This document shows positions 43,107 through 53,127 of a DNA stretch of 64,000 nt, in pieces. Where the stretch lies: contig QCKJ01000004.1 in the NCBI GenBank assembly GCA_003215435.1, forward strand, positions 115,280 through 179,279, given 5' to 3'. A program made the translations under genes and the position numbers. Every line of letters starts with the position of its first letter. Position 1 is the stretch's first letter. The notes under the pieces were generated by a model that saw nothing but the letters and a program-made list of their open reading frames with translations, was not told the origin of the DNA and made no database searches. This stretch comes from Prochlorococcus sp. AG-409-M05 (GTDB lineage: Bacteria; Cyanobacteriota; Cyanobacteriia; PCC-6307; Cyanobiaceae).

Positions 43107-44537
43107 TTGACTGTGCGCGTCCGGATAGCTCCTAGTCCCACAGGCAATCTTCATATAGGTACAGCCAGAACAGCACTGTTTAATTGGCTATTTGCACGGA
43201 AAAATACCGGACAATTTCTAATCCGTGTTGAAGACACTGATAAAGAGAGGTCAAAGCCTGAATTCACAGAAAACATCTTTCAAGGCTTGAAATGGTTGGG
43301 TATCAACTGGGATGAAGCCCCCATACTTCAAAGTGAAAAAATTCATTCTCATCGAAAAGCAATCCAGAAATTATTAGACACTGGGCTCGCCTATCGCTGC
43401 TTTGCGACTGATTCAGAACTTGAGGCAATGCGCTTAGAGCAAGCTCAACAAGGGAGAGCACCTCGACATGACAACAGACACAGAACCCTCAGCCCAGAAC
43501 AGATCCAAAAATTCAAGGAGGAAGGCAGAAGTTCTGTTATTAGGTTCAAAATAGAAGATTCAGAAACCATTAGATGGGACGATCTGATTAGAGGTCCCAT
43601 GCACTGGAAAGGTTCTGATTTGGGAGGGGATATGGTTATAGCCAGAAGAGCTCCATCCAACGAAATAGGAGACCCTCTCTACAACCTAGTGGTGGTTATA
43701 GATGATGCTGAAATGAGAATTACCCATGTAATTAGAGGAGAAGATCACATCGCAAATACAGCAAAGCAATTACTTTTATATAAAGCACTAGGGATTCCCC
43801 AGCCAGAATTTGCACACACCCCCCTAATACTTAACCCTGAAGGCAAAAAGCTATCTAAACGAGATGGGGTCACATCCATAAATGATTTCAGAACAATGGG
43901 TTATCTCCCTGAAGCCCTGTCGAATTACATGGCGCTTTTAGGTTGGTCTGTTCCAGATGGCATGGAAGAGATATTCTCAATTGAAGACGCTGCAAATGTG
44001 TTTGATCTCGGAAAAGTAAACAAAGCAGGTGCAAAATTTGACTGGGACAAACTCAACTGGCTGAACTCACAAGTCATTCACCAGTACTCCCATAAAGAAC
44101 TTCTTGGCCATCTGTTACCGCTTTGGGGAAAATATGGCTGGGCTATCGAAAGCGAAAAGTGGGGTATTGATTTAACAGAACTAATAGGACCTTCTCTAAC
44201 TCTCCTTACGGATGGAGTAAATGAAGCCAAACCTTTTTTTGAGGAGCCATCACTTGAAGATGATGGCCTCAAGCAACTTGCTCAGGAAGGTGCCAAGGAT
44301 TCAATAAAGGTATTAATTCAACAACTAATAAGTACTCCTTGGGATGGAATTAATAAAGAAGCTGCCAAAGAAATACTTAATGAGACAGCAAAAAAATCTA
44401 ATTGTAAAAAAGGCCTATTAATGAAAAGCTTGCGAGCTGCCCTACTTGGAAAAATGCAGGGGCCAGATTTATTAAGCAGCTGGGGATTGTTAGCCAGGGT
44501 CGGGAAAGACAGAGACAGGCTTAACCGCTGTGTCTGA
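43107..44537 (+). CDS. gltX: Glutamyl-tRNA synthetase
   Basis: GltX charges tRNA-Glu, which supplies both translation and HemA/HemL tetrapyrrole synthesis. This class I enzyme has [25 protein letters not shown] (HIGH), an Asp/Glu-rich catalytic core with [10 protein letters not shown], and KKLSKRDGV as KMSKS. The C-terminal anticodon domain includes [15 protein letters not shown] and [15 protein letters not shown]. Start TTG 43107 is used; GTG 43113 is also possible. The 3' end overlaps the antiporter gene on the opposite strand by 48 nt. Confidence 0.95.
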   Translation: MTVRVRIAPSPTGNLHIGTARTALFNWLFARKNTGQFLIRVEDTDKERSKPEFTENIFQGLKWLGINWDEAPILQSEKIHSHRKAIQKLLDTGLAYRCFATDSELEAMRLEQAQQGRAPRHDNRHRTLSPEQIQKFKEEGRSSVIRFKIEDSETIRWDDLIRGPMHWKGSDLGGDMVIARRAPSNEIGDPLYNLVVVIDDAEMRITHVIRGEDHIANTAKQLLLYKALGIPQPEFAHTPLILNPEGKKLSKRDGVTSINDFRTMGYLPEALSNYMALLGWSVPDGMEEIFSIEDAANVFDLGKVNKAGAKFDWDKLNWLNSQVIHQYSHKELLGHLLPLWGKYGWAIESEKWGIDLTELIGPSLTLLTDGVNEAKPFFEEPSLEDDGLKQLAQEGAKDSIKVLIQQLISTPWDGINKEAAKEILNETAKKSNCKKGLLMKSLRAALLGKMQGPDLLSSWGLLARVGKDRDRLNRCV

Positions 44538-45755
44538 ATCAGCATCCGTTCCTAGATCCTCTTCAGGAACAATCAATCCCAAGGCTTTTGCTAAAGGCTG
44601 GGCAGTTAGGCCTTGAAGACCAACAGTCATTAATATCGTTAGAAAAACCAAGCCTTGTAAGCGGCCAGCGCCTAAAACACCCGCTTGTTCAAGTCTTATC
44701 GAGAAGAGAGAGGCCACTGCCGCTGTAACAATACCCCTTGGTGCTAACCATCCAAGAAAAAGTTTCTGTCTTAAATCTAAAGGGAGTCCAATAGTAGCGA
44801 GACTCACTGCAACAGGTCTTACGACCACCATCAAAACAAGAACACAAGAGATTCCTCCCCATCCCAGTGGACTCAATTCACTCCAAGAGACATCAGCCGC
44901 AAGTAGAGGGAAGAGCATAGTGATAGCCAGTCGTGCAAGTTCTCTAATTAATTGATCTAATTGATCAACTTGAGCTGCTGATCGTCTCCCAACCACAACA
45001 CCTGCCGCAACAGAAGCAGGAAGTCCTGACTCTGGCAAAATCCATTCACAAACTCCGTAGAGAAGAAAAAGAATTCCCAATGTCAATTGAAGTCTCAGAC
45101 TGACAGAGGGGTCAGGCTTTACTCTGCGCAAGCCCTCAGACAGCAACCAGCCTGCCCCTGCTCCCAATAAGACTCCACCCCCTAATCTTGCCATCAAAGC
45201 TATAGCAACCTCCCTCCATCCATGAAGGTCTCCAAGTGATAATTCCAAAAGCAACAACGCCAGAACAGCTCCTACTGGCTCCAACATCAGACCTTCTGCC
45301 TCAAGGACATCCCCTAGCGGAGCAGCCAAGCGTATTTGTTGCACGAGAGGAGTAACGACGGTAGGTCCTGTGGCTAAAACAATTGCGCTATACACCGCTG
45401 CCACAGACCAACCCAAGCCTGCAAGCCAATGTGCCACTAATAACCCAGCCCCTAAAGAGACAACCAGCCTTATTAAAGAAATTCTGAGGACTGTTGCCTT
45501 AATTGTATCCCCTGGCAAACGAAGATTTAGCCCACCATCAAAAAGAACAAGGCTTACCAAAAGGCCAACAATCGTCTCTAGTCCTTGACCCAAATCAAGA
45601 GGTTCAACCAATCCCAGACCCGAGCGCCCTATTAGAAGACCTGAAAGCAGAAGCAAAACGACCCCAGGCAGCCCAGAAATCGCCGATAAAAGCCTTGCAC
45701 CTGCGCCAGCAAAGACGGTGATGCCCCAAAGCAGACCTAGCCGCTCAGGCGTCAT
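44490..45755 (-). CDS. Cation/proton antiporter (CPA1/NhaP-like)
   Basis: The 421-residue protein has about 12 membrane helices. [14 protein letters not shown] is the typical early motif of NhaP/KefB-like transporters, followed by [22 protein letters not shown], which has GP in place of the DP of many Na+/H+ antiporters, and [18 protein letters not shown], the conserved RG helix. The tail is short with no TrkA domain. It probably exchanges Na+ or K+ for H+; specificity cannot be read from the sequence. Confidence 0.88.
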   Translation of the reverse strand: MTPERLGLLWGITVFAGAGARLLSAISGLPGVVLLLLSGLLIGRSGLGLVEPLDLGQGLETIVGLLVSLVLFDGGLNLRLPGDTIKATVLRISLIRLVVSLGAGLLVAHWLAGLGWSVAAVYSAIVLATGPTVVTPLVQQIRLAAPLGDVLEAEGLMLEPVGAVLALLLLELSLGDLHGWREVAIALMARLGGGVLLGAGAGWLLSEGLRRVKPDPSVSLRLQLTLGILFLLYGVCEWILPESGLPASVAAGVVVGRRSAAQVDQLDQLIRELARLAITMLFPLLAADVSWSELSPLGWGGISCVLVLMVVVRPVAVSLATIGLPLDLRQKLFLGWLAPRGIVTAAVASLFSIRLEQAGVLGAGRLQGLVFLTILMTVGLQGLTAQPLAKALGLIVPEEDLGTDADSDTAVKPVSVFPDPG

Positions 45756-46020
45756 AAAAACCCAAGGAAGGTGGCTCTACAAATATTAGAAAGTTTATTT
45801 TCATGAGGTCTTGGAAAACATTCCCTTAAATTCATGGGTTAGAGGTGAAGGGTACTTTGACAAGGGAAGATTAAATATTCCCTTATATAACTACAATTTT
45901 TTTTTATGGGTAGGGGGATTAAGGATTTAATTCCGCAATAGTTAAAGACTAAACAAGAATTATATGGTCTCCTTTATATCATGCAGTAAGAGACCTTATT
46001 TGGAAATTTACTAACGAGCC

Positions 46021-46590
46021 CTACTGCTTAGAAGATCTCTTTGGCAATAGAAAGGGCATTAATTTCTCACTATTGTGAGCATAAAGAGGGTGCCGGGGAT
46101 TCCCATTTTTTGTCAGTCCTAAGCAAAGAGGACCTTTTGCATAAGGGAAAAGGTTTAAACGATTTTTAAAATGAAGTTCTATAATTGATATTGCTTCAAT
46201 ATTTCTTCCAAAAGTATTCCCTGCTCTACCCCATCCAAGCCAAAGATCCCATCTAGAGTCCTCTGACCACTTCATAATACTAGAAACAATCTGCTGATCA
46301 TTGCCTTCCCCAACAGGGTTAGTGCATTTACTAATTAAGGGTGTTTTGGAACTAACACGTGAAAACAAATTAATCACAAATAATTCTCCATAACCCCATC
46401 TAAGAGAAAACCCAACCAATCTCCTGATAGTTGGATCATCCTGGTAGGCATTTGCTTTTGAAGGGTTTAATCCAAAGTAAAGCAGTGACCTATTTCTTTT
46501 GCTTATTACTTTCTTTAACCATAAGCGATAATTACCACATTTACTAAAACCAGCTTGTGAAATCTCATCGCCCACTTTTTTAATAAGCAT
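46021..46590 (-). CDS. DUF1643-family protein
   Basis: The protein (about 189 residues) has the DUF1643 pattern: LLYFGLNPSKANAYQDDPTIRRLVGFSLRWGYGELFVINLFSRVS, DLWLGWGRAGNTFGRN, and a C-terminal GPLCLGLTKNGNPRHPLYA. Function is unknown; such genes appear patchily in bacteria. The ATG at 46590 is chosen; a TTG at 46641 would add 17 residues. Its surroundings have no obvious mobile element, but the composition looks more AT-rich than neighbouring genes and it may be an accessory gene. Confidence 0.8.
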   Translation of the reverse strand: MLIKKVGDEISQAGFSKCGNYRLWLKKVISKRNRSLLYFGLNPSKANAYQDDPTIRRLVGFSLRWGYGELFVINLFSRVSSKTPLISKCTNPVGEGNDQQIVSSIMKWSEDSRWDLWLGWGRAGNTFGRNIEAISIIELHFKNRLNLFPYAKGPLCLGLTKNGNPRHPLYAHNSEKLMPFLLPKRSSKQ

Positions 46591-46686
46591 AGAATAGATA
46601 ATTTGACTTCTATTAGTTTGGGTATTTAAGTTATTAATCAATCAGCCAAGCGTTATACAAAAGAAAGCTTCCTAAAGCCTATTTAT

Positions 46687-46869
46687 TCAATTGCCAAAAA
46701 ACAACCTAATAGTCAAAAGGCCCCCAATCCCTATAGCCAACCCAAACATTGCCATCCTTCCATTCCAAATCTCTGCCTGAGGGGTAAATCCTCTCCTCCA
46801 GGAGTTCAACTCCCCAGTAGTAACCGGCTCTGCCAAGTTATCCGCTTCTAATCTTGGTTTGGAATCCAT
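46687..46869 (-). CDS. hli: High-light-inducible protein (Hli, single-helix chlorophyll-binding type)
   Basis: The 60-residue protein carries the chlorophyll-binding signature TPQAEIWNGRMAMFGLAIGIGGLL at about residues 28-51 with the ExxNGRxAM motif, so the helix should bind pigment as a homo- or heterodimer. Hli proteins protect photosystems and assembly intermediates against excess light. The N-terminus is polar with RLEADNLAEPVTTGELNSW. The gene lies 43 nt from tsaD and follows no obvious operon. Confidence 0.92.
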   Translation of the reverse strand: MDSKPRLEADNLAEPVTTGELNSWRRGFTPQAEIWNGRMAMFGLAIGIGGLLTIRLFFGN

Positions 46870-46912
46870 TACTAACTCCTGAGCTTAAGAAGGTAGTGGC
46901 TTTAAGAGTCCA

Positions 46913-47983
46913 TCAAAAGGGGGGTTCTTGCTCATACAAAAGGTCCGCTTTTTCCAAGGGCCATCGAGGAGACACCCCTAACTCCAATGAACTTGAAATA
47001 TTTCCATATTTTAATCGGTTTAATGCCGCTGCGCCCACCATGGCTGCATTATCAGTACAAAAAGCTTTTGGAGCAAAGTAAACCTCTATAGATTCAAGCG
47101 AAGCTTTCTTCTTCATAAGAGCTCGCAACCTTTTATTAGCAGCAACACCTCCAACCATCACGAGTTCTTTAAGACCATGGTCTATCGCACAACGAATACT
47201 TCTATCAATTAACACGTCAGCCACAACCTGCTCAAAACTAGCCGCAATATCTGCAATAGGAAGAACATCTTTTAAGGACAAAAGAGTCTCTACCTGACGC
47301 AGAACAGCTGTTTTCAATCCGCTGAAGGAGAAATCATATGGATAGAAACCACCCTCTGGCCGAGAAACACGACCTTTTGGGAACTTAAAGCGATTGGGTG
47401 ATCCATTTTCAGCAACCTTTTCAATTGCCGGCCCACCTGGATAAGACAACCCTAATAGCCTGGCAACTTTATCGAAAGCTTCTCCAGCAGCATCATCATG
47501 ACTACGGCCTAAGCGCTCAAATTTATAAGGACTTTCAACGCGAATAAGTTCTGTGTGCCCACCACTTACCAACAAGACCAAATAGGGAGGTTCAGGAGAT
47601 GACTCCCCAAGCGAAACTGATGCCAAATGGCCTTCTAAATGATGAATACCTAAAAAAGGCACCGCATTCAGAGCCGCAAGTGTTCTGCCAGTTACTGAAC
47701 CAACCATTAAAGCTCCGGAAAGACCAGGCGTGACTGTCGCAGCAACAGCATCAAAGTCACAAACCTTCAATCCCGATTTGACTAAGCACTCCTCCACAAG
47801 ATGAGGCAAAACTTCTAAGTGCCTTCTAGATGCAATTTCAGGAACCACCCCACCCCACCTTGCATGTTCATCGACCTGAGAACTGATTTCACTAGCCAAA
47901 ACCTTTAATTCAGACTCATTCTCTGCAAGAACAGCAACGGCGCTCTCGTCACAACTTGTTTCGAGCGCAAGGATAGTTCGCAT
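46913..47983 (-). CDS. tsaD: tRNA N6-threonylcarbamoyladenosine transferase TsaD
   Basis: TsaD (Gcp) completes t6A synthesis on ANN-decoding tRNAs. The 356-residue ASKHA protein has [16 protein letters not shown] at the start, the metal-binding [50 protein letters not shown], and [19 protein letters not shown]. The partner proteins TsaB, TsaC and TsaE are not in the window. It is divergent from psaF. Confidence 0.96.
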   Translation of the reverse strand: MRTILALETSCDESAVAVLAENESELKVLASEISSQVDEHARWGGVVPEIASRRHLEVLPHLVEECLVKSGLKVCDFDAVAATVTPGLSGALMVGSVTGRTLAALNAVPFLGIHHLEGHLASVSLGESSPEPPYLVLLVSGGHTELIRVESPYKFERLGRSHDDAAGEAFDKVARLLGLSYPGGPAIEKVAENGSPNRFKFPKGRVSRPEGGFYPYDFSFSGLKTAVLRQVETLLSLKDVLPIADIAASFEQVVADVLIDRSIRCAIDHGLKELVMVGGVAANKRLRALMKKKASLESIEVYFAPKAFCTDNAAMVGAAALNRLKYGNISSSLELGVSPRWPLEKADLLYEQEPPF

Positions 47984-48058
47984 ACTTTAGGTGTATCTCA
48001 TATAACTTTTATATGTGAAATCCTGCCTTATAGGACAGGCTCAAAAGGAATCGAACTA

Positions 48059-48577
48059 ATGCGTCGCCTATTCGCAATTTTGTTCTCGGCCCTGCTGATG
48101 TTCGGCTTTGCCCCAATGGCAAAGGCTGATATATCAGATGTACATGGCGGTCTTACCCCCTGCTCACAAAGCGCTCGCTTCCAAGAACGCGCTAGTGCTG
48201 CTGATACTCCACAGGCTGTTGCGAGATTTGAACGCTATAGCAAAGCCGTATGTGGTGATGATGGTTTACCCCATCTCATTGTCCCAGCAACAATTGAACC
48301 ATTTGGTGCTGCCGTCTTCCGAGGTCATGAAGGAGACGTACTAATCCCAGGCCATATATTCCTCTATGTCGCAGGAATCATTGGCTGGTCTGGCAGGGAA
48401 TACCTCAAAGCTATTCGCGGTTCTAAAGATGCTGCAGACAAAGAGATCTTCCTTGATCCCGACATCCTCAGAGATTCTTTGGTAAAAGGAGTTCAGTGGC
48501 CACTAATGGCTGATAAAGAAGGTAAAAGTGGTGAACTTCGCGAAAGTGACGACAAAATCACCGTCTCGCATTTCTGA
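48059..48577 (+). CDS. psaF: Photosystem I subunit III (PsaF)
   Basis: PsaF is a peripheral PSI membrane subunit. The 172-residue precursor has a signal peptide (MRRLFAILFSALLMFGFAPMAKA), a lumenal domain with Cys residues in LTPCSQSARFQER and SKAVCGDDGLPHLIV, and the membrane helix PGHIFLYVAGIIGWSGREYL. The C-terminus is soluble (DPDILRDSLVKGVQWPL). psaJ follows 44 nt downstream, the typical psaFJ pair. Confidence 0.96.
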   Translation: MRRLFAILFSALLMFGFAPMAKADISDVHGGLTPCSQSARFQERASAADTPQAVARFERYSKAVCGDDGLPHLIVPATIEPFGAAVFRGHEGDVLIPGHIFLYVAGIIGWSGREYLKAIRGSKDAADKEIFLDPDILRDSLVKGVQWPLMADKEGKSGELRESDDKITVSHF

Positions 48578-48621
48578 ATCAAATCATTCGGCCAAAAAAC
48601 AACACACACCTTTACTAAATC

Positions 48622-48786
48622 ATGTCTAATTCACCTCATAAAGGCCCCTACTATCAAAAGCACAAGATCTTTAGATCAGTTCCTGTAGTAGCTGCAGGTT
48701 GGGTCCTATTTACTGCAGGCTATCTAGTGGAATTCCAACGTTTCCACCCAGACCTTCTTTTCCACCCAATGTCAGGTGGCTTTTAG
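48622..48786 (+). CDS. psaJ: Photosystem I subunit IX (PsaJ)
   Basis: The 54-residue frame begins at ATG 48622. It has a polar N-terminal part of about 17 residues ([15 protein letters not shown]), then [23 protein letters not shown] with the single membrane helix, and the conserved FHPDLLFHP end. PsaJ lies next to PsaF in PSI. It is longer at the N-terminus than the typical 40-44 residues. A strong terminator follows. Confidence 0.92.
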   Translation: MSNSPHKGPYYQKHKIFRSVPVVAAGWVLFTAGYLVEFQRFHPDLLFHPMSGGF

Positions 48787-48861
48787 GAGTCAAAGTAATC
48801 CTAAGGAAATCATTTCTCTCTAAATCCGATCAGATTGGATTTAGAACTTGGAGAGACAAGA

Positions 48862-48891
48862 AACAGCCACCTAAAGGTGGCTGTTTTTTTG
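48862..48891 (+). terminator. Strong rho-independent terminator of psaFJ
   Basis: AAACAGCCACC (48862-48872) pairs with GGTGGCTGTTT (48877-48887) around TAAA, an 11-bp stem, and the right arm runs into a seven-T tract. It lies about 75 nt after psaJ and is the clearest intrinsic terminator in the window. Confidence 0.92.
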
Positions 48892-48951
48892 TAAAAGGCA
48901 TAAATAGAAACCTTTTTTCCTTTTTCATCCCAATAAAAAGTAAGGCGCTTC

Positions 48952-49518
48952 CTACTGAAGTCCCATCAACTGACCTAATTCAGTAGCTGTTGCATCTAAC
49001 TCATCATTAATCACAACAGCATCAAACTCTTTTTGAGCCTTTAACTCTTCTTTAGCCCTATCTAATCGAGATTGTATGGCCTCTTCTGAGTCAGTAGCAC
49101 GTCCTCGAATTCTTCGTTCAAGTTCATCAAAATGGGGGGGAGCAACAAAAATCTGAAACGATTCTGGAAAACTCTTTCGCACCTGCCTTGCTCCTTCCAA
49201 TTCAATTTCAAGTAAAACGGGTCTCCCCATCTGCAATTTTTCTTCTACAGGCCTGCGTGGAGTTCCATAACAGTTCCCAGTGAACTCTGCCCACTCAAGG
49301 AAACCACCAGTATCAACTAACTGTTTAAAACGATCATTTCCAAGAAAAAAATAATTTTCCCCTTCAATCTCTCCTGGACGTGGTGCTCTAGTAGTCGCAG
49401 AGACAGATATCCAAACCTCTGGGTAAAGAGAACGTAGCTTCTGAACCAAAGTCCCTTTACCCACACCACTTGGCCCAGTTATTACACTGAGTCTGACAAA
49501 GTCTTTCTTGGAAGTCAT
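48952..49518 (-). CDS. gmk: Guanylate kinase
   Basis: Gmk phosphorylates GMP to GDP. The 188-residue protein has the P-loop [39 protein letters not shown] with the GMP-binding residues, [35 protein letters not shown], and [17 protein letters not shown]. It is divergent from rqcH and lies downstream of the psaFJ terminator on the opposite strand. Confidence 0.97.
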   Translation of the reverse strand: MTSKKDFVRLSVITGPSGVGKGTLVQKLRSLYPEVWISVSATTRAPRPGEIEGENYFFLGNDRFKQLVDTGGFLEWAEFTGNCYGTPRRPVEEKLQMGRPVLLEIELEGARQVRKSFPESFQIFVAPPHFDELERRIRGRATDSEEAIQSRLDRAKEELKAQKEFDAVVINDELDATATELGQLMGLQ

Positions 49519-49582
49519 GCATTTCTCTTAATCCTTACTCAGACTAGGAAGACTGCTGAAGATATAGGTAGAAGCTGAGTCA

Positions 49583-51298
49583 ATGGTTTCTTCGGCACCA
49601 CAAAAAATGGACCTTACAACTATTCGTGCAGTACTCACAGAGCTACAGAGCGAAATAATTCCAAGTCGATTCGAGAAGGCCTTTCAACCTGACCCACAGA
49701 CACTTCAACTTGGATTTCGGAACTTAAAAAGAATAGTCTGGCTAGAGATCAGCTGGAGGCCTGATGCACCAAGAATAGTCGTTATTCCATCGCCTTCCTA
49801 TGAGTGTGGTGAAAGCACCCTTGCTAAGCAATTGCTGCATGGATTGCAGAAAATGGCTCTAACAACAATTATCCAAGAAGGTTTTGAGCGAGTAGTTGAA
49901 TTTGGATTAAGCAACCGTATCGGGGAGCCTATAAACCGCTCATTAATAATCGAGATAATGGGAAGGCATAGCAATTTTTTACTGCTTGATGAAAATCGAC
50001 GCGTAATCACACTTGGTAGAAAAATAAAAGCTCGTCAATCTCGCATCAGGCCGATAGGGACTGGAGATATTTATTTCCCGCCGCCTAGTCTCACAGGGAT
50101 AAAACCTACTCAAGAAGAATCCTTTGAAGTATGGAAAAAGAGACTTTGCCATTCCCCTAAAACACTTAGACAAGCACTAATGGAGAATTATCAAGGAGTT
50201 AGTCCTTCCCTTGGTCTTCAACTTGCGAGCAAAAATGAAGAAGAAGCCAAGGAAATTCTCAGCACGCCAGTAAGAAAAATCTCTAACCCCCAATGGGGGA
50301 AGCTCTACAAGCGTTGGAAAATATGGCTTAAACATCTTAATAAAGACTCATTCACAATTATTTTTAGGAGCCCTACCCACTACCAAGTATGGGGCATAGA
50401 CCGGCAAAAGAATCCAGATGAATTATATATAAGCAAATCCTTAGGAAAGTATTATCGTGAAAAGATTGAACAGACCTCTTTGAGTCAAGCAGAGAAAGAG
50501 TTGTCTGATAAAATTCTTAGATATATGAACCATGAAAAAAATGCTCTATCCCAGCAAATATGCCTTCTTAAAGATACAGAAAACAGTTCTTGTCTACAAC
50601 TTAAGGCAGATGAGCTTCTTTGCTCAATTGAAATAAATAAGGATATTATCCATGAGGCACAAGGGCTTTACAAGAAAGCAAAAAAGCTCAGAAGGTCGGT
50701 AAAATTCCTTAATGAAAGAATAAATTATCACCAAAAAAGAATCGAAATCATAAAGGAAAGTCAAACTTTCTTTGACAACCTTCTCATCAATAATATTGGT
50801 ACTCATAAAGAGAAAGTTGAGAGGATTACAGTAATCAAAGATGAATTAGACGAGGTTCTATCCAAGTCATCACAAAAACCACCTAAACGGATTAAGTCTC
50901 ACAGAAAGAAACCAAATCCTCTTGAAGTAATTAGCCCAGGAGGATTAGTTATTCAAATTGGTAGGAACCACTATCAAAATGACTGGATAAGTATACGAAT
51001 GTCTAAACCAGGAGACCTATGGTTTCATGCCCAAGAATGTCCTGGAAGTCATGTGGTTCTGAAGTCTTCTGCAGGCTGCCCTAATGAAGCTGATCTACAA
51101 CTCGCTGCAGACCTCGCCGCCCACTTCAGCCGCGCCAGAGGTAATCATAAAGTTGCCGTAAATATGGTCTCCACAGAACGACTAAAGAGAATTCCAGGAG
51201 CAAGCCCTGGAACTGTTAGCCATAGTGGAAGCAATGTTTGCTGGGCAGAACCTGCTAGGGGAAAAGACCATATCTCAAACAAAGAGGTCTTAGCCTGA
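49583..51298 (+). CDS. rqcH: RqcH/Rqc2-type NFACT protein (ribosome quality control)
   Basis: The 571-residue protein has an NFACT-N domain (about 1-260) with MDLTTIRAVLTELQSEIIPSRFEKAF and IIEIMGRHSNFLLLDENRRV. A coiled-coil region (about 290-430) follows, then an NFACT-R domain with KPGDLWFHAQECPGSHVVLKSS and AAHFSRARGNHKVAVNMVSTERLKRIPGASPGTV. RqcH recruits tRNA-Ala to obstructed 50S subunits and adds C-terminal Ala tails in bacteria. An in-frame ATG at 49607 (MDLTT) is an alternative start. The middle is notably AT-rich. Confidence 0.9.
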   Translation: MVSSAPQKMDLTTIRAVLTELQSEIIPSRFEKAFQPDPQTLQLGFRNLKRIVWLEISWRPDAPRIVVIPSPSYECGESTLAKQLLHGLQKMALTTIIQEGFERVVEFGLSNRIGEPINRSLIIEIMGRHSNFLLLDENRRVITLGRKIKARQSRIRPIGTGDIYFPPPSLTGIKPTQEESFEVWKKRLCHSPKTLRQALMENYQGVSPSLGLQLASKNEEEAKEILSTPVRKISNPQWGKLYKRWKIWLKHLNKDSFTIIFRSPTHYQVWGIDRQKNPDELYISKSLGKYYREKIEQTSLSQAEKELSDKILRYMNHEKNALSQQICLLKDTENSSCLQLKADELLCSIEINKDIIHEAQGLYKKAKKLRRSVKFLNERINYHQKRIEIIKESQTFFDNLLINNIGTHKEKVERITVIKDELDEVLSKSSQKPPKRIKSHRKKPNPLEVISPGGLVIQIGRNHYQNDWISIRMSKPGDLWFHAQECPGSHVVLKSSAGCPNEADLQLAADLAAHFSRARGNHKVAVNMVSTERLKRIPGASPGTVSHSGSNVCWAEPARGKDHISNKEVLA

Positions 51299-51341
51299 AG
51301 AGAATTCCAAGACTTTTCTAAAAACTCGCATTAAAGGATCC

Positions 51342-52118
51342 ATGCTCCCTCCCCCGGTTCCTATAAAAGTAAAAAAAGGCAAAGGCCCCCCAGAAGGCCT
51401 CAATGACATAGAGATGCCGCTAGTTGACCATCTAGAGGAACTACGCCAAAGAGTACTAAGAAGCCTTCTCTTTATTCTCTTAGCCACTCTTGCCTCTCTG
51501 ATATTTGTAAAGCCGCTAGTAAACCTTCTCGAGGCCCCCGCAGGTGCAATTCACTTTTTACAGGTCGCACCTGGAGAGTTTCTTTTTGTATCCATCAAAG
51601 TTGCTTTCTACGCAGGCCTAACAATTTCAATGCCATTCGTCTTCTATCAAGGACTCGCTTTTGTTTTACCTGGATTAACCACTAAAGAAAAAAAATTAAT
51701 TGCACCAGCAGTTGCCGGATCAGCAATCTTATTTATTGGGGGACTGATTTTCTCCTGGGCCTCTCTAATTCCTGCAGCACTAAGTTTTCTTGTTGGTTAT
51801 GGGGCAGATGTAGTCGAACCACTGTGGTCTATCGAGAAATATTTGGATTTTGTCTTAATGCTTTTGCTTGCTACAGGACTTGCATTCCAACTTCCAGTAC
51901 TCCAATTACTCCTTGGAGTACTTGGACTAGTGAAATGGAGAAAAATGCTCTCTTCATGGAGATGGGTTGTTGTATCAGCCGCAATTGCTGGAGCTGTCTT
52001 AACCCCTTCAACAGATCCGATTACAATGCTGTTGCTCTCTAGTGCTATCACAACTTTATTTCTTATAGGAGTTGGATTAGTGGCTTTATCAGAGCAATTC
52101 AGAGAACAAACTCACTAA
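51342..52118 (+). CDS. tatC: Sec-independent translocase subunit TatC
   Basis: TatC is the receptor of the twin-arginine export system. The 258-residue protein has six membrane helices. IEMPLVDHLEELRQRVLRSLL is the conserved N-terminal HLxELRxR motif, and PFVFYQGLAFVLPGLTTKEKK and DPITMLLLSSAITTLFLIGVGLVAL are typical. Rieske PetC, encoded next at 52547, is a classic Tat substrate type, which fits the neighbourhood. The stop overlaps the convergent DUF3067 gene by 20 nt. Confidence 0.95.
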   Translation: MLPPPVPIKVKKGKGPPEGLNDIEMPLVDHLEELRQRVLRSLLFILLATLASLIFVKPLVNLLEAPAGAIHFLQVAPGEFLFVSIKVAFYAGLTISMPFVFYQGLAFVLPGLTTKEKKLIAPAVAGSAILFIGGLIFSWASLIPAALSFLVGYGADVVEPLWSIEKYLDFVLMLLLATGLAFQLPVLQLLLGVLGLVKWRKMLSSWRWVVVSAAIAGAVLTPSTDPITMLLLSSAITTLFLIGVGLVALSEQFREQTH

Positions 52119-52419
52119 GGGAATCTTTTGCGTCAAGCTTAAAGGTAAGAGCTTTGCCTATCCGGGGTCTTTTGTTTACATTCAACAACCATTCTCTTAC
52201 TTCAGAAGCCTGTCCCAACCTATTAACCACCTCAATCACCTCAGCCACACGCAATCGATAGCCCTCTTCATCCAAGGGAAAGGATTTCTGTTCTAAATAA
52301 GCCCACATGATCTGTAAATACAGGGTTTCCAGACGAACAACCAACTGAATGTCATAAGAAACTTCCCAACGATTCTTAATGCAACTAATAACCTCATCAA
52401 CTTGTAACGGGTGAGTCAT
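52099..52419 (-). CDS. DUF3067-family protein
   Basis: The 106-residue protein shows LQVDEVISCIKNRWEVSYDIQLVVRLETLYLQIMWAYLEQKSFPLDEEGYRLRVAEVIEVVNRLG and ends near GKALTFKLDAKDSLSEFVL, matching the DUF3067 pattern of cyanobacteria and plastids. No function known to me. It lies between tatC and petC on the opposite strand, a conserved-looking cluster; it may influence thylakoid or chlorophyll metabolism but that is not shown. Confidence 0.85.
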   Translation of the reverse strand: MTHPLQVDEVISCIKNRWEVSYDIQLVVRLETLYLQIMWAYLEQKSFPLDEEGYRLRVAEVIEVVNRLGQASEVREWLLNVNKRPRIGKALTFKLDAKDSLSEFVL

Positions 52420-52546
52420 ATCAACTGAAATTCGGCCTTCTAAAGGATCAAAATTTAATCACAATAAAAAAGCCAGTCTTTGTAAAACATGAAAGGACCT
52501 TCACAGTCCATAATGGTTAGTGTTGCGTGCTGGCTGAACATCTGAC

Positions 52547-53083
52547 ATGACACAAATGACCTCAAGCGATGTGCCCTCAATGGGTCGCAGGCAGTTCATG
52601 AACCTGCTCACATTCGGGTCACTGACTGGGGTCGCACTAGGTGCTCTTTACCCAGTAGTCAATTACTTCATCCCCCCTAAAGCCGCTGGGAGCGGTGGAG
52701 GGACTAGTGCAAAAGATGAACTAGGTAATCCGATTACAGCATCTGGGTGGCTTGAGAAACACCCTGAAGGAGATCGTAGTCTCGTTCAAGGGCTTAAAGG
52801 CGACCCTACTTATTTAATTGTTGAAGGTACTGACGCAATTGGAAGTTATGGAATTAATGCAATATGCACGCATCTTGGATGTGTTGTTCCCTGGAACAGC
52901 GGAGCTAACAGATTCATTTGTCCTTGCCATGGAAGCCAATATGACTCCACAGGGAAAGTTGTCAGGGGACCCGCTCCTCTCTCCTTAGCTCTTGCGAACG
53001 TATCTGTGGAGAACGACAACGTCTTTGTCAGTCAGTGGACTGAGACTGACTTCCGAACCAACCAAAAGCCTTGGTGGGGCTAA
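52547..53083 (+). CDS. petC: Cytochrome b6f Rieske iron-sulfur protein
   Basis: The 178-residue protein has [23 protein letters not shown] at the N-terminus, where RRQF fits a twin-arginine-type signal anchor. The 2Fe-2S ligands are in [11 protein letters not shown] and CPCHGSQYD (about residues 108-130), with the Pro loop [11 protein letters not shown]. It passes electrons from plastoquinol to cytochrome f. petA overlaps or follows immediately, and tatC lies upstream. Confidence 0.97.
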   Translation: MTQMTSSDVPSMGRRQFMNLLTFGSLTGVALGALYPVVNYFIPPKAAGSGGGTSAKDELGNPITASGWLEKHPEGDRSLVQGLKGDPTYLIVEGTDAIGSYGINAICTHLGCVVPWNSGANRFICPCHGSQYDSTGKVVRGPAPLSLALANVSVENDNVFVSQWTETDFRTNQKPWWG

Positions 53084-53127
53084 CTTCTAAAAACGCCAAA
53101 GTTAATCCAATCCCTTCTATAAGCCCA

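Noticed and set aside
42959..43147. 62-codon minus-strand frame across tRNA-Asp
   Set aside because: It is antisense to tRNA-Asp and encodes the familiar false peptide ([13 protein letters not shown] type) produced by reading tRNA genes backwards.
48699..48986. 95-codon plus-strand frame after psaF
   Set aside because: It overlaps psaJ and the psaFJ terminator in another frame and runs into gmk; a chance ORF.
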